Below the pieces are notes generated by a model that saw only the letters and a list, made by a program, of their open reading frames with translations, ran no database searches and had not been told where the DNA came from. A stretch of DNA of 64,000 nucleotides from Eudorina sp. 2006-703-Eu-15 (Eukaryota > Chlorophyta > Chlorophyceae > Chlamydomonadales > Volvocaceae), in assembly GCA_003117195.1 (NCBI GenBank), contig BDSI01000007.1:682001-746000 (forward strand), in the 5' to 3' direction. This document shows, piece by piece, positions 33,801 to 47,559 of the stretch. Position numbers and translations under genes: made by a program. The first letter of the stretch is position 1. Each line of letters opens with the position of its first letter.

Positions 33801-36800
33801 GGACCTTTGCTCTGGCAGCAGCGCAGCATTAATATGTCTACCAATGTCCTATACCCCCTCCCTCCCTCCCTCCCTCCCCCGTTCTCGCCTCCCGGTCTGC
33901 CTCTAGGTATCCCCGACCATGTGGCCCCACCTCAACACCTCAACACCTCAACGCTGCGAAAGTCTCCGAAACCCGAAACCCGCTCACCGGGCGACCCCTC
34001 CGCTTCCCCGCGGCTCCCTCCCCCTTTCCCCCGCTGCGCCTAGTGGAGCCGAGTCCAGCCGAGTCCAGCCGAGTCCAGCCGAGTGGAGCCGAGTCCAGTC
34101 TGGAGGTGACCCACCCACCCGTGGGGTTGCAGGGGTTGACCACCACCACCATCTTGGGCGGCGTGGGGCCCGCCAGCTCGCGCTTGAGCCACTCCAGGGA
34201 GGGCCGCATCGTCTCCGGGTCGCACTCGCCCAGCACAATTCGGTCCGCGCCGCCGGTCATCTGCGCGGGCCCGCCCGATCCGACCGACCCATGGGCCACC
34301 GGAGGGTCGCGGATCCGCGCGCAGGGCGGGGGGGGGGTAATATAGGAAATTGGTAGACATTCAGGGCAGGGAGGAGGAAGCGCACACACACACATGTGCA
34401 TTAAGTGTCCGAAGCCCCCAGAATAGGGGCCCGGTCAATCGCTGACCCGCGGGGCGCGAGGCGGCCGAGGCGAGGCGAGGGGAAGAGCGCACATCCGCCT
34501 CGCCCCACGTGGGCACCCCAGGCTACTTGGGCCCGCCAGGGCCCTCCCGGTATTCCTGACATACAACCAACTACGCCCGCCAGCCTGTAAGCCAACCAGC
34601 CAGCCAGCCAGCCGTAAACCGCCACCAGCTCCATCACCACTGCCACAGACACCAGCACCACCCACACCACCGCAACCGCCGCCGGCACCACCACCACCGC
34701 GCCAACACCGCCAGAACAGCCGCTTCTCCTCCCACTCCCGCACCAGCCTCCTTCCATCGTCAAATCAATTAAGCGAAACCGCAGAAAGTCACCCCAGCTA
34801 CGGTACCCTCTACCCCACCATCAGCGCCCATGGCCCCCTGCCCCGCCCCCACCTGTATGGCCATGAGGTGGTCAAAGTAGTAGGGCCGGAACAGCACCAC
34901 CCGGTCTTCCAGGTCGCACAGGGCCAGCAGCGCGTTGAGGAAGGCCTGCGCGCGGGGAGGTGGGGGGGAGGGGAGGGAGGGGCGGCGAGAAAGGGGGGTA
35001 TGGGAAATAAGAGTCTGGTAGACATGTTGAGGCTGCGCGGCTGCCAGAGCAAAGGTCCCGATCGGGAGTGAGGGAAGGGCGGGCAGCAGGCGTGGGCCTC
35101 ACATCGCGTTCCTCCACACGTGACGTCACGACAAGGGCCTCCACACGCGCAGCGGACGGAGTGTCGGCCCGGCAATCTCGGTGCGTGGGTGACGCGATCA
35201 ATGGTGGGTTTAGCGAGGAGCCCGTCCGGCCCGTCCGACCCGATGGTGGGTGCAAGACGCAAGGTGCCGAGGTGCCAAGCAGTGGTGGATACAGGACGCC
35301 GCCGTCCGCGCGGGACCCTGCACGCACAACGAACCTGAAGGATGCTTCTGACAGTTCCAGATCCCCAGTTCCCCGAGTATAAGATTATAATGCTTGTATT
35401 ATCCCCCAGATCTCAGATCCAAATCTGCGCGCCCCGGCCACCCCCAGCACACATGTACACAAAGGACGCGGAAGGACACACGGACGGGGAAATCACGGAC
35501 AAACTCGCGCAGGGAGGGAGCCGCACCTGGTTGCAGCCCGGAGTGACGATCACGTCGTACTGTTGGCCGCGCCATGAAGGGGCAGGGGCAGGGGCAGGGG
35601 CAGGGGCAGGGGCAGGGGCAGGGGCAGGGGCAGGGGCAGGGGCAGGGGCAGGGGCAGGGGCAGGGGCAGGGGCAGGGGCAGGGGCAGGGGCAGGCGGGCC
35701 AAGTGCGTCGACACTGAGTCGGGCTTCTGAGGCTGCCGTGACAAGACCATCAAGGGACACAAGGGGGGCTCTGCGCGGTGGGGGCCAGCCCGATGGCTGG
35801 TGACCAGTACCGAGCAGTATCGCCCCACACACTGCATACACGCACGCACCTGCCCCCTCTGAGAATCCCCTCTCCCCCTCCCTCTCCCCAACTTCGTTTA
35901 TCCCTCTCTCCCTCCCGCCCGCCCGCCGGCCCGCCCGCCATATTTCCCATTTCGTGCCCCTCCCTCCCTCCCGCCCTCCCTCCGGCTCTCACGTGGGGCA
36001 GGTGGTTCCGCACCGCCAGCTTGTGCCGCAGCGCCGCCCGCAGCGCCGGTAGCCCCTCGTTGGGCGCGTAGCCGCTCACCGCCGTGGGCTCGGTGGCCAG
36101 GCGGGTGGACAGACGCTCCAGGGCGGCCGGGGGAGGGCCCCAGTGCACGATGCCCTGAGGACGTCGGGAGACGGACAGGGCCCCGGGGGCCAAGGGGCGG
36201 AGTTAAAGGAACGGGCGGGAGACTCGCGTCGACACGCGTGGGCGCAGGGGTACGCCCCCGGGGCCCCGGCCCCAACATTCCCAACCAAACCGAGTCCCCG
36301 TCGGTCAGGGGCTCCGCGATGGCCCCGAGCCCCACACCGGCCAGGGCACCCGCCCCGGTGTCCCGCACCGTCCCCTGCCCTCATCCCTGGCGGTCGCGCG
36401 GCCACGCTCCCCGCGGCCCCGTCCTGGCCCCCGTATGTACCTGCGCCAGTGACATGGCGTCCTTGCGCTGCGCCATGACCCTGCGGGTGAAGTCGATGAC
36501 TGGCGTGTCCGTCGCGTCAATGCGCCGCGACAGCAGCTGCCGGTGGCAAGAAGTGGGCAGAGGGGGTGCGAATAGCGACCAGGGGTTAGGGCGGGCAGTA
36601 GCGGTCGCGCTTGTATCAGGCGGGCTTGCCCAGGTCCAAGGGCCGTGGGGTATCCGAGTGTGCGTGGATGGGGCGATCAGGAGGGGAGTCCCTAGGGTGG
36701 TGACCCCTGGGCACCTGACCCAGATGAACTCCGGGAAAGTGTGAAGGGCAATAACCTTATGACACGGTAACAAGCATTTGCCGATGGGGTCAGATGACCG

Positions 36801-37104
36801 CCATTGAAAGTCTGCGTTGACCCGGGGTGAGTCCATAGGGCAGAGGGGCTCGCCACGTCAACACAGCCCTGACGGTCAGGAACCGCGGACTGTGGACGGT
36901 GACCCTCCCCTTTGAGATAAGGCATCGAGAAAGAGTCTCCAAAATGGCTCAGATGGAGAAGTGATAGATAAGGAGACAGATAGTACGACACATAGGTCGC
37001 AGATGTTGCACGTGGAAGTGACAGAAGACGCAGCGCGACAGACATCGCACCTTCCATTGACTGTTTGTAGTGGCTCCAGTTGCAGCCATTGCATTTGGTG
37101 CCAT
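30897..37104 (-). CDS. ISS1: Aromatic aminotransferase, ISS1/VAS1 type (PLP-dependent, class I/II)
   Basis: Twelve minus-strand exons with consistent phases: 37104-37051, 36536-36441, 36154-35993, 35559-35527, 34945-34853, 34260-34119, 33462-33355, 32952-32894, 32628-32443, 31987-31879, 31645-31463, 31024-30897 (TGA). They give 450 residues. Fold type I landmarks are present: SGYAPNEGLPALRAAL, VTPGCNQAFLNAL, NPCNPTG (Asn191 contacts PLP), LVLDNTYEDF (Asp219, Tyr222), HLFSMSK/AYGMMGWRIGYIA (Lys249 is the Schiff-base lysine), and GGEGAIYLWARLP. The order and wording closely follow plant ISS1/VAS1, which moves amino groups between Met and aromatic 2-oxo acids and trims auxin and ethylene precursors. 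Relative to the plant enzyme there is an Ala/Pro/Gly-rich insert (about 272-311) after the PLP lysine. Exon 35559-35527 is only 33 nt. The ATG at 37104 gives the phase that joins LLSRR in exon 2; a second ATG five codons later is possible. Confidence 0.93.
31227..31256. repeat. Perfect inverted repeat, 11-bp stem, 8-nt loop
   Basis: TGTGTGCTTAG (31227-31237) pairs with CTAAGCACACA (31246-31256). It is in the last ISS1 intron. The right arm plus loop also matches a dispersed GTGTG(T/C)TTAG motif. Confidence 0.8.
34047..34100. repeat. 10-bp tandem repeat (GAGTCCAGCC), about 5 copies
   Basis: Decamer array in the ISS1 intron immediately downstream (minus strand) of exon 34260-34119. Confidence 0.9.
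35579..35694. repeat. (GGGGCA)19 hexanucleotide array; CCCCTG on the ISS1 sense strand
   Basis: About 116 bases of uninterrupted hexamers. On the minus strand it is a pyrimidine-rich tract ending about 20 bases before the acceptor of the 33-nt ISS1 microexon. Confidence 0.97.
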
Positions 37105-37666
37105 AGCGCTCGGGCGTGGGGGCGATATTGGCGTTATGAAGGGGGTGTCGGAAGAGGAATGCCCGCAAAGCCAGGCTGTGGCGAGCCTTACACCTTCAAC
37201 AAACGATGAAATTTTATAGAATCTACATAACGACTGCTGACACAGACTGTGAACATTGGGCTTTGCAAGCAGTTCAGTTAGGAGCGCACATCCTCCTGGA
37301 GCCAACCAACTGCTTTTGGGACCCCAAAGAATACACCTCATGCGTCCTTCAACTTTCAAGTACGTATTACCTGAAGCGTTTAGCCGCCCAGCCTGTCCTT
37401 TAGGGAACTTCAAAAAAGGAGGGAGGATGCAGGCTTGCAGCTTCAGGGCTACCGCCCTGTCCAACCTTGCCCCCACGCGGCCAGGTACATATGATACTGT
37501 GTAGATTGCTAGAATGGACGCAAACAATATGGTCGCAGCCATGCGATGTTCTGCGGCTTGCGGCTGTCACTTGTGGCTATGGCTTGGTTCCTTTGGGGCC
37601 TTGATCAAGACATTATCCCGCGATGAAGATTAATCATTACATTTTACCCATGGTCGGTGACCGCAG
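37105..37666. promoter_or_regulatory. Divergent promoter region between ISS1 (minus) and uL18c (plus)
   Basis: About 560 bp separate the ISS1 ATG from the first certain uL18c exon. The missing first uL18c exon must lie in this interval or just upstream. The sequence is AT-richer than the coding DNA. No core promoter element could be identified with confidence. Confidence 0.55.
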
Positions 37667-38983
<1,317 letters not shown>

Positions 38984-40743
38984 GCTACTGCCGTTGTACA
39001 CAGCCATGCGCTGCCGGTCGCCTGGATTGCGGCCCTTGGTCCGCAGCAGGTCCCCCCTCGAAAAGGGGGCCTGTCAGGAACTACGCTGCTCTGTAAGACC
39101 AGCGGCTGTGGTGCCTCAGGGGGAGCGCAGACCGGTGGCCGGATGCAGAGGTTTCTGCCACCAGCGGCAGCCAAAGCAGTCAGCGTCTTCATGGGGCCGG
39201 CACAGGCGGGGGAGCTCTTAACGAAGCTGTACTGGTTGGCGTTGAACTGCTGCTGGAAAGACGGAAAGGCGGGCTGCAACGCAGGGTAGCAGAGCCACAG
39301 GACTGCCACCCGATAAATGTGTCAATGGCCCCGTGCTTTGATCTTCCGGCGACAGCCTGACAAGGACACGGTTGTTCGGGCCGGCCGCGTGCTCCTTGAT
39401 CGGACTGCAAGCAATGCCAACCGCTCCCTTGACGTGCTGGTCCACGCGCGTTGCGCCGCATGGGTATTGCTTTTGTTCCTTGCCGGATAGGGTGCAAACG
39501 GCGCGTCCAGTCCGGGGAATAGGGCTGCGGCCTCGCCTCTGCTGTTGAGTGGCTGTGCCAGAAGCGTGGCTGTTATGCTGATAGCGGATTAGGTAGACGG
39601 TGTTGTGGGTCAGGGCGCCGCTTTTGTGTCTGCTTGGCGCACACTTTCAAGTGGCATATGCGTATTCTCTCGAGTTGGCGCAGCACATGAAATCGGCAAG
39701 GGAGGAAGGCTGCGGTGAATGCAGCTTGCGGATGTGGGTTGCATGACGCCCTGGGGGGAGTTTTCCCGGGATCCCTTCTTGGCATTGCCTTACCCACCAT
39801 GTAAGTGTGGCACTAACGCTTTGAAACACGTCCATCTCAAACTTATCGTTCGGATGTCGCGCCATTCGGGTTGTCCAAAGCCTTGGTGCAACATTGACGC
39901 TCCCTACCCATGGGGCGCAGTCCCCAGATCGCTCTATGAACAACAGAAGCCCCGAAACTGGCAATCTCCCGCCCAGCACGCAGCCTGGTGTGTTTAGAGA
40001 AGAGACCCGCTCGGCCCAAACCTAACCAGCACGCAGCCTGGTGTGTGTACCCACCCTCGTCTACGCAGACGTACCAAACGAATGCACCCCTGCGCTCGTC
40101 CTGCAGTACGGAATCATATGTCGCCTCCAGCACGTTGCTTGGTGCACTGTCCACCGTCCACTGGTCCATCAGTAGACCAAAATGAGAATGGACACGGTGC
40201 TGCCGTCCGCCCACCCGGGCAGTGGGGCAGTCGCACGCATCCAGGCGCATCTAACACCGCCCCATCATCTCGGGCCATGTTCAGATAGTTGTGGATGAAG
40301 AGGAGACCCCAGATGGGCTGCGTACCGTGCGGAGTGTGCGGTGCTCGCCGCGCGGCCCCCCTCCCCTTGCTGCCGCACGAAAGACTAAACACGCCGCTGT
40401 CTGCCCCGCGCCGCACCTCACCACCACCAGCAGGCACCTGTTCTCTGCACGCCATCACGCGGACACAGACCTCCTTACTACTACTACTACCCGCTGTGCA
40501 TGTGCGGACACGACCTCCCGCCCGGCGCACTCACGCAGCCAGTCAGTCATAGGCGCCGCCCTCCCCCACGCCCACCCAACAACGCGTGATGACCTGACCC
40601 ACCCCTACTCGACTCCGCACTGCATCGCACCCAACCACAGCCGAAGTAGGACCTTCCGCGCCATCGAGCACCGCACATAGCTGCCCCCTGGGGGCGGTTT
40701 TCCCCCGGCCCTCAGCCCAGCCCTCAGCCGCCCGGGGGTCGTG
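38984..40743. other. Convergent intergenic region; 3' UTRs of uL18c and CBP3
   Basis: No gene is supported. A direct repeat of CAGCACGCAGCCTGGTGTGT occurs twice (about 39975 and 40028), the first copy running into the dispersed GTGTGTTTAG motif. Overlapping open frames around 40.1-40.7 kb have no motif. Confidence 0.55.
39092..39096 (+). terminator. TGTAA poly(A) signal of uL18c
   Basis: TGTAA is the usual polyadenylation signal of Chlamydomonas-type algae. It lies 109 bases after the uL18c stop codon, a normal 3' UTR length. Confidence 0.6.
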
Positions 40744-43592
40744 CTATCGGACCGCCGCCTCGCCCCCCGGCCCCTCGCCAGCCGGACCCCTAAGGGCGCC
40801 GGAGTCCCCTCGGCCCCCCGCCTCCCCGCCAGCCGACTGGCCCGCCAAGTCCCTTTGTCCCTCCTCCTCCTCCGCGGGTGACTGCACACCCGCGCGCTCC
40901 ACCGCCGGCTGCAGCAGCACCGAGCCGCTGAAGCGCACGTGGCCGCCCAGGATGGCCTCGTCGGGGGTGAGGGCCAGCGACTGCAGCTCCCGCATCGTGT
41001 AGCGGGACACCAGCTCCGCGTCGGCCCTGAGCGGGCGCCGTGGGAAGGGCGGGGAGGATACCGTACAGGAAATTGTTTAGGAAACTGGTGGACGTACTTA
41101 AACATGCAAGCGGGGTATGCACGGGTCGCACGATTGGGGGCCGCCGCACCAGGCGGAGCGCTCTGCAGGGAGGCGGTACCGCAGCGCCGCATACAGCAGC
41201 ACAGCAGGCACAACTCGTTGCGGTGACGGGCCTGTGAGTAGGCTTGGTTCAGGCCGCAAGGGGTGGGCCATGGGGAAGGTGGGCCATGGGGAACAGCGCT
41301 GTTCCGAGGCGCTGCGATGGCGCGCGTCAGCTGCGTCGGCCCTGCCTGCCAGAGCGTGACTCTTTGCACCCGCCCGGCCCCGGCACCACCCGCCCGCCCG
41401 CACCTGTGCCCCTCCTCTCCCCCGTAGAAGCGACGCAGGAAGATGTCCGTCAGCATCAGCGGATCCGAGGAGCCCTTCTTCAGCGCCTGACAGCAGGAGT
41501 AAACCGTTCGGTGCCATGCGTTAGCAGCAGCGAAGCCCTGGATAGCTCAGCCCGCGTGGCATCCCTACACGCCCCGGGAGCGCCGCCCCTCCGACCGATC
41601 GGCCCCCGGGAACGACGCGGAGAAGAGTACGATGCCTAGAATGGCCGCGAGCGACAGACATAAGATACACATTGCGGGCACATTGCCTGGGCCAGAGGGT
41701 CACGCTAACGAGATGGACACTGGATGTATTTAGTCAACCTTACTCCCGGCCCATTCCTGGACGCACATTCCGTTAAAGTTTCAACGGCAGAGCCCCAATC
41801 ACACCGCTTCACCGCCCCCCATGCCGTGCCTCGCCGTCCGTCCCCGCACTCACATCATCCAGCTCGAACCCCGTCTCGTAGAAGTGCGTCTCCAGCTTTT
41901 TGAGCCACTTGCTCACGCCCACCTGCGGTACAGTACGGCGCCGTAGCAGCGCCCACCATAACGGTAAGCGAGAACGCTGGGCTCATGCGCTGCGTCGAGC
42001 CCCCACTGGTGCCCTGCCTCGTAGTCCCGAATCACGCCAAACCAGCGGAACCCAGGCCAGACCGCCAATCCAGCAAACGCAATCTCCCAGACTTATTCTT
42101 CCCCTTCGCAGGCTTCAAGCAGAGCCCCAACTCCACTGCGGGTCCTTCCCCAAGGACCGGCCGACATCACCTTTCGACTACCGTCCACCCTGGAGAATTT
42201 TTCGCTTTAATCTCCGATTCGGGGGCCCTTCGCTTTGATCTTCCCCCCGGGAGCCCTTCGCTGCAGCTTTTACGTCGCGCTAGGGTGGGGCGCCCCCGCA
42301 CCTGCACCCCAGCCGCATACACCCGGTTCTCGACGTCCGTCTGGAACTGGTTGTAGAATCGCTGCCGGAAGACGCGCACGTCCGGGTTCGTGCTGTTGCG
42401 TAACCGGTGGATGACCATCCAGACATGCAGGGAGATGAGCACGTAGGTGGCCCAGAACATGGCGCCCGTCTGGAAGGCTGCGGGAAAGCGAAGGGGCCGT
42501 TGGATGCGCGCGCGCGCTCTTTTCAGGCATGTATGTGGACATGTAACGAAGAATGGGGAATGGCACGGTGCCGTCGAAGGACACGGGGGAAGATGTGCGG
42601 AAAGGCGCCCTAGATATGCGGTGCTGGATCATTTGCGAATGTGCCAGCAAGCAGCAACCCAGGCGTAGAGGAGGGCTCCAGGCGCGGCACAGAGAGCCAC
42701 GGTGCGGGCTCCGGCGCGGTGTGGTGACATGCTCACCTCGCTGCATCACACCCGTGTCAGCCACCTCCGCCACCGCCTCGTACATCCGCTGAGCCGCTGG
42801 GATTGGTTGGAGGTGGTCCGTCGGGGGCCGGGGCAGGGCATTATGGAGACAGGGTGCGCGTAAGGGTGCGCGTAAGGGCAGCAGCACAGGCGAGCTAAAT
42901 GACATGGCGCATCTGGACGAGCCACCTGCAAAAGGAATGTTGGAACAAACACAACCCCTACCTAATCCGGGCGCTACACGACGCACCGTCGGCCTGCACA
43001 TGCATCGCCCGCCGCTGCCCGCCCGCCCGCCAACCCGATAAAGCCCTGCCGTACAGGCCCGACAGCTCCGAATGCACGCGACCAGAAGGAGGTTGCTATG
43101 GGAGCTTCTCACCGTGCAAGATCTTCGAGGCCTTGCTTTCGAAACCCATCAGCCGCAGCATGGCCCGCCCCAGGGGGTTGTTGAGGTCATCCGGTATGGG
43201 CACCTCCCCCCGGTCAAACTGCAAGCTTGCTGGAGGCGTAAGAAGTGCGTCCGTGACCTCCCGAAGGCGCGCGCTTTTGGTGCTCTGCGGGGCAGTGAGT
43301 TGATGAAGGCGGATGGACGCGACGGGAGCCCCCCGGTGAGGCAGTAATGGCTTCGACTCACCGTCAATGAACTAAAAGCTCGCCTATGGAGTTGCCTATT
43401 GAACGAAAGAATCCATGCGAAGCCATCGCTTCTGTAGCCTGACCCTGACGTCGACGGCTGGCAAGTAACTGTGGTAGCAGCCGCTGTTGTATGAGCAAAT
43501 GACTGCGTTCCAAGCGCAAGCACGTGTTGAAGGGCGCGGCAGGACCTGAAGGCCTGCGCAACTCGCGTCATCTGCGCACAATCTGCTCGCAT
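40744..43592 (-). CDS. CBP3: Ubiquinol-cytochrome c chaperone family protein (CBP3/UQCC1), mitochondrial complex III assembly
   Basis: Seven minus-strand exons with consistent phases: 43592-43362, 43218-43113, 42796-42737, 42477-42302, 41922-41854, 41486-41404, 41026-40744 (TAG). They give 335 residues. Exon 1 (77 codons) is Arg/Ser/Ala-rich with few acids (RVAQAFRSCRALQHVLALG), as expected for a mitochondrial presequence. The chaperone domain then reads in family order: LISLHVWMVIHRLRN, a region with YNQFQTDVENRV, VSKWLKKLETHFYETGFELDD, DIFLRRFYGGEEGHR, and RYTMRELQSLALTPDEAILGG. CBP3 binds newly made cytochrome b and helps the bc1 complex assemble at the inner membrane. After the domain the last exon adds a Glu/Gly/Ala-rich tail of about 50 residues. 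A second in-frame ATG seven codons into exon 1 could be the real start. Confidence 0.88.
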
Positions 43593-43906
43593 ACAAAATA
43601 ATATGCTAACGATGTATATGCCTCCGGACAAAACCTAACACATTTGGAAGGAGTTATAATATATTAATGGGCAACTTTCAAGCTCTGGTCAGTCGTGGCT
43701 GGTGACGTACACCCCGCGGTAGCCACCCGTGCACGGCTTCGACACACCGGGTCTCCCGCAGCGCCACCGTGGGTTGCCCCAATATCCACATGTTGACAAC
43801 ATCATTACTTCAGTACATATACCTGCTCCCAGGCTGATTGCCTAGCGGAAAACCCCGGTTCTCCAAATTCCACAACAGGCCTTGGGTAGCAATCAGGGAT
43901 CACCAT

Positions 43907-43953
43907 GGGCCCGTTGAATCACCCGGGTGGGGGCCAGGGTGCATCATGTAACG
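43907..43953 (+). repeat. Dispersed repeat copy (GGGCCCGTTGAATCACCCGG..ATGTAACG)
   Basis: It has the same layout as the copy at 45837 (GGCCCGTTGGAACACCCGG..CTTGTAACG), with several substitutions. Confidence 0.45.
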
Positions 43954-44482
43954 CCTCACTCAGTGGGGAATGAATCGCAGGCCATACAACACCAGATAGC
44001 ACCCAGGCACAGCGTCCACGGGATGGCTCTGTGCGCCTGGAAACAGCAGGCGCGCCTGTGTTTGGTTCATACCTGCGTCCGTGCGTGTTCTGGGCGTTCA
44101 GGGCGATCTGGAAAACTAAGCGGAAAGCGCCGACGCCGACCGCGCCAACTAGGCAACAGCGCCCGGCGATCAGCGCCGTGAGCAAATCTGCCCAGAGCAA
44201 AACGGCGTGTTTCATTTGAGCGGGTGAACGAGTTCACGCAGGCAGGGCCGTAATAATGTTAGGGATGAGGCGGCCTGAAGTCGTTCACCGTTTGATGACG
44301 GTACGGCGGCCGTGGGGGGGTGCACGTCGTTGCCTGCTGCTGCTGCTGCCTCTGCTGCCGCTCCCCCGCCACGGTTCCACAGCCTCACGGCCACGGGAAT
44401 GCATGAATACGGGCGGTCATACCGGACCCGCAAGGCGGAATCGTTGGTTTTCACACACCAGGGAAAGACCCCAGGCGCGTAC

Positions 44483-44738
44483 CTGCCGGGTAAGGGTTGC
44501 TCGACAGGTCTTTTAAACTACGCTGCAGAGTAATGACTTCTGCGCCCTCCTGCTGGCAACCCTGGATGCCCAGGTGGCCAGCAGCTGAGGGCAACTGGGC
44601 CCGATTGTCCTGGAATCGCCGCGTCAACAGCCCCCAGGGGGTACTCTCGGAAGAGTCATTTGAGCCTGGGACCGGCGCAGCTTGTGCGAATATCAAGAAC
44701 AGCAGGCACGCTGCGATTACCAAATGGCAGGCATTCAT
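44483..44738 (-). CDS. Tentative first exon of a small secreted protein; not recognised
   Basis: An ATG at 44738 opens 85 codons up to a plausible donor (CAG/GTACGC). The first 20 residues (MNACHLVIAACLLFLIFAQA) are a textbook signal peptide, with a likely cleavage after AQA. The rest is short and polar with one Cys. The exon ends in phase 1. A possible second exon at about 44350 would continue in phase (GNDVHPPTAAVPS), but I could not complete the gene. It lies upstream of CBP3 on the same strand. It may be a chance ORF; the signal peptide is the only argument for it. Confidence 0.35.
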
Positions 44739-45836
44739 CCACTCCGATGCACTGGAATCGTTGCCGTACAGAGAGGAGCAAAGCGTGCGAGCTTTACATA
44801 TGACATGGATGCTGTTAATTAAATGCCGTCTGGTCTGCAAATTTTGGTTAAGCCACGTGAAATTTAAGCCCGTCATCCCGCGCCTTGTCTACTACTGGTT
44901 GGCCCCCCTGCACGCGCATTTCCGGAGGACGCCGGTGCGTCGCGCCGTACACTGCAGCCTGGCAAAGACCAGCCCAGCACGTTTGACGATGCGCTTCAAC
45001 GGCCTTACGCGTGAGCCATCCTGAACGCAGGTGCTGCCGCGCATCAGCCCGTGTCACTCAACAGTGCAAAGCCTGCCGTCCAACTGTACAAACCACCTCG
45101 CGTTCATTACTTAACCGAGGAACGCCGACTGCTGGCGGCAGCAGCAGCAGCCTCCAGCACACCCACCCACTCCGACGCGTGCGCGCCCACGCTCTCAGGC
45201 AGGAGAAGATCTGGCCGCCCAACCCTTGCGCTCCCCGCGGGGCCGGTTCTGGAAACCCGCAAAGGCGCCGACGGCTCCCTCCCTCCTCAGCCCGGTGTTG
45301 CGTTGCCACCCAGGCGACTCCTCCCCTGTAACACATCTGCCGCCACGGCAATGCGGTCTGCGGAGTCTCCTCGGGCCGCACTGGCCGCATGCACGATTCA
45401 CCCGAGCGCTGGGGCGCACCGCACCGCGCTGGCCGCATGCAACAGACGTCCGTTACCACTACAGCCCGGAGACGGCGGCCGAGCTATTGCGCAGGCACTG
45501 CCACATACCGTACGGCTGCTGGTGACACCACAGCGCGAGCGCGCGCACACCTTCCAGACCGCTGGGCGGCACCCGCATCGGCCCGTTTGCAGGAGAGGTC
45601 CTTCGGGGCTCCCAGGTGCGACTGCCATGCAGCCACCAGCTAGCCACACGGGATTTGCCGCCGGAGGGCACCACACGGGATCGCCTCGGCTGAGGCACAC
45701 AAGTCCGCCCGGACACGCTTTCCGAGACGAAGCACCCACCAGCCCTACATCAAAGGGTGGGCAGCTCTTGCGCCGCGGTCGAAACCAGAAGCGCGGGGAG
45801 GCTCGCAAAGCCAGCACCAGTCTCAGCCAACACCAC

Positions 45837-45883
45837 TGGCCCGTTGGAACACCCGGTCGGGACTCGGGCCCGCCTTGTAACGG
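45837..45883 (+). repeat. Dispersed repeat copy (GGCCCGTTGGAACACCCGG..CTTGTAACG)
   Basis: This is the fullest copy of the family also seen at 9784 (reverse), 13959, 43907 and 46400. Confidence 0.5.
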
Positions 45884-46399
45884 TTCCCACTACCACTGGC
45901 AGCGGCCGGCCGTGTTCCCCCTGACATCTGATTTACCTATTTCCGACCACCGCGCCTGGCAAGGTCCGCGTTCCGCGTCGCAAGGCCATCTGTTTGGAGT
46001 GTGCAGACCAAGCGCCACTGCGTCACGTCTTGGGAAGGAAGGAAGTCCATAACATGCGTCTTCAAGCGCGAATGAATGCGGCACTGCCATTGCCATGGCG
46101 CCCACCCGGCGCCATACGAGGAAAAAGCCTATGCGCGCGTCGACCGGTCTGACTGACCTCCGTCTTGACCAACTCGGCGCTCGCGGATGGAGGTCCAGCC
46201 TCACTGAAGCACCACCAAGACCGCAAGCTTCGCACGCGGAATCTCATCCGTTTATTTAACATCTAGATCTTCTCAATCATCTCCCCGTTCCCACCAGACG
46301 CGTCCAGTATCCGCGGGTCCGCGCCTCGGCCATACCGATCATGGATGCGGAGCACTAGGCCCCCCCAAGCAAAGTGACCCAGAGCATCACCATTGACAA

Positions 46400-46431
46400 G
46401 CGGTCGGGATACGGGTCCACCTTGTAACGTT
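46400..46431 (+). repeat. Dispersed repeat copy (CGGTCGGGATACGGGTCCAC..TGTAACG)
   Basis: It shares the CGGTCGGGA..CGGGTCCACCTTGTAACG core with the copies at 13959 and 45837. Confidence 0.5.
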
Positions 46432-47521
46432 TAACATTAACATTGGCAACGCTGACATAGGTCCCGTCATCGCGATGACGTCGCGCCTGGAAATGACAGG
46501 TCCGTCTGTCCCCACCGGGGCGCTGCCTGAGGCCGAGGAGGGTCGCGAGTGGGCCCCGCCCCGCCCCGCGACCGCGACCGCAGCAGCGGCTGGCCGAGAC
46601 CAGCGGCTGCAAGCCTGCTTGCCGCATACCCCGTCCCCACACAGACAGACCCCGCCAAGCGACGCTCCCCTGGCTGCCGCGCAGCTCCGCGTCCTGACAT
46701 GACGACACACCGCAACATGACGACGCGCGGCCGCAACCAAACACCCAGCCAGCCAGGTAGTCGCGCACACACCCGCGCGCGCGCTCTACGGCAGCACCAG
46801 GCAACCGCGGCGCAGGGCGCCGCACAATTGCCAACCTTTGTGATCCAGGTTGCTGCGCGCTGGCCTCCCTCAAAACCATGGCATGGCATGGCAGATACAG
46901 CACCCTGCAAAGCGGGAAACTACTGCCCGGCACATTTGACTGTTTCTTCTCCCCACACGCTGCTCCCCAACGAAAAGACGGAAAACGAAAGCCATCGCGT
47001 TCAAGGCCCGGCATTCACAGCACAAGACGCGGCAGCACACCGGCACCCGGCTTGACTCCCCATCCCGCAGCGGTGTTCGGCATCCCTCCCTGCCTCCCTC
47101 CCGCACATCGAGACAACGCCCTTCCCCCCATGCCAATTCCCGATGCAACATCCGCGCTTGGACAAATCCGCGATGCCCCCCCCTGCTTGTACCAGTGCTC
47201 AACGTCTGGCTCGCCCCGGCGCGGCGCTGGCGCGGCTGCGGGGCAGCCTGAGGTGGCGCCGACGCCACGCAGCGCTCCCCGGTCGCTCCTTTTCTCCTTC
47301 CCTCTTTCCCCCGCCGCCTCCACAACCCCCCCCCCCGCGCCCCGCCAATCCCCCAATCACCTGCAGCACCCACACGACAACGTCCGCGATGCTTCAGCTC
47401 CCGACGAGTTCTCTCAGTGAGTTCTCCCATCCACGAATCTATGCAGATACCCCCCCTGAAGCGGCTAATAATGGCTTTAAAAAGACGAGATCGATGCCGC
47501 GCCGGTCAGACAGGGTTTAGC

Positions 47522-47525
<4 letters not shown>

Positions 47526-47556
<31 letters not shown>

Positions 47557-47559
47557 CAC
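47526..47559. repeat. (GGCA)8 tetranucleotide repeat
   Basis: An uninterrupted array about 270 bases downstream of the GTPase stop codon. Confidence 0.95.

Noticed and set aside
37206..37403. 65-codon plus ORF as the first exon of uL18c
   Set aside because: It does not resemble a transit peptide and has no donor in the phase needed by exon 37667.
45051..46052. 333-codon plus-strand ORF
   Set aside because: It starts at GTG, has low-complexity Pro/Ala/Arg composition, overlaps long minus frames and contains a dispersed repeat copy.
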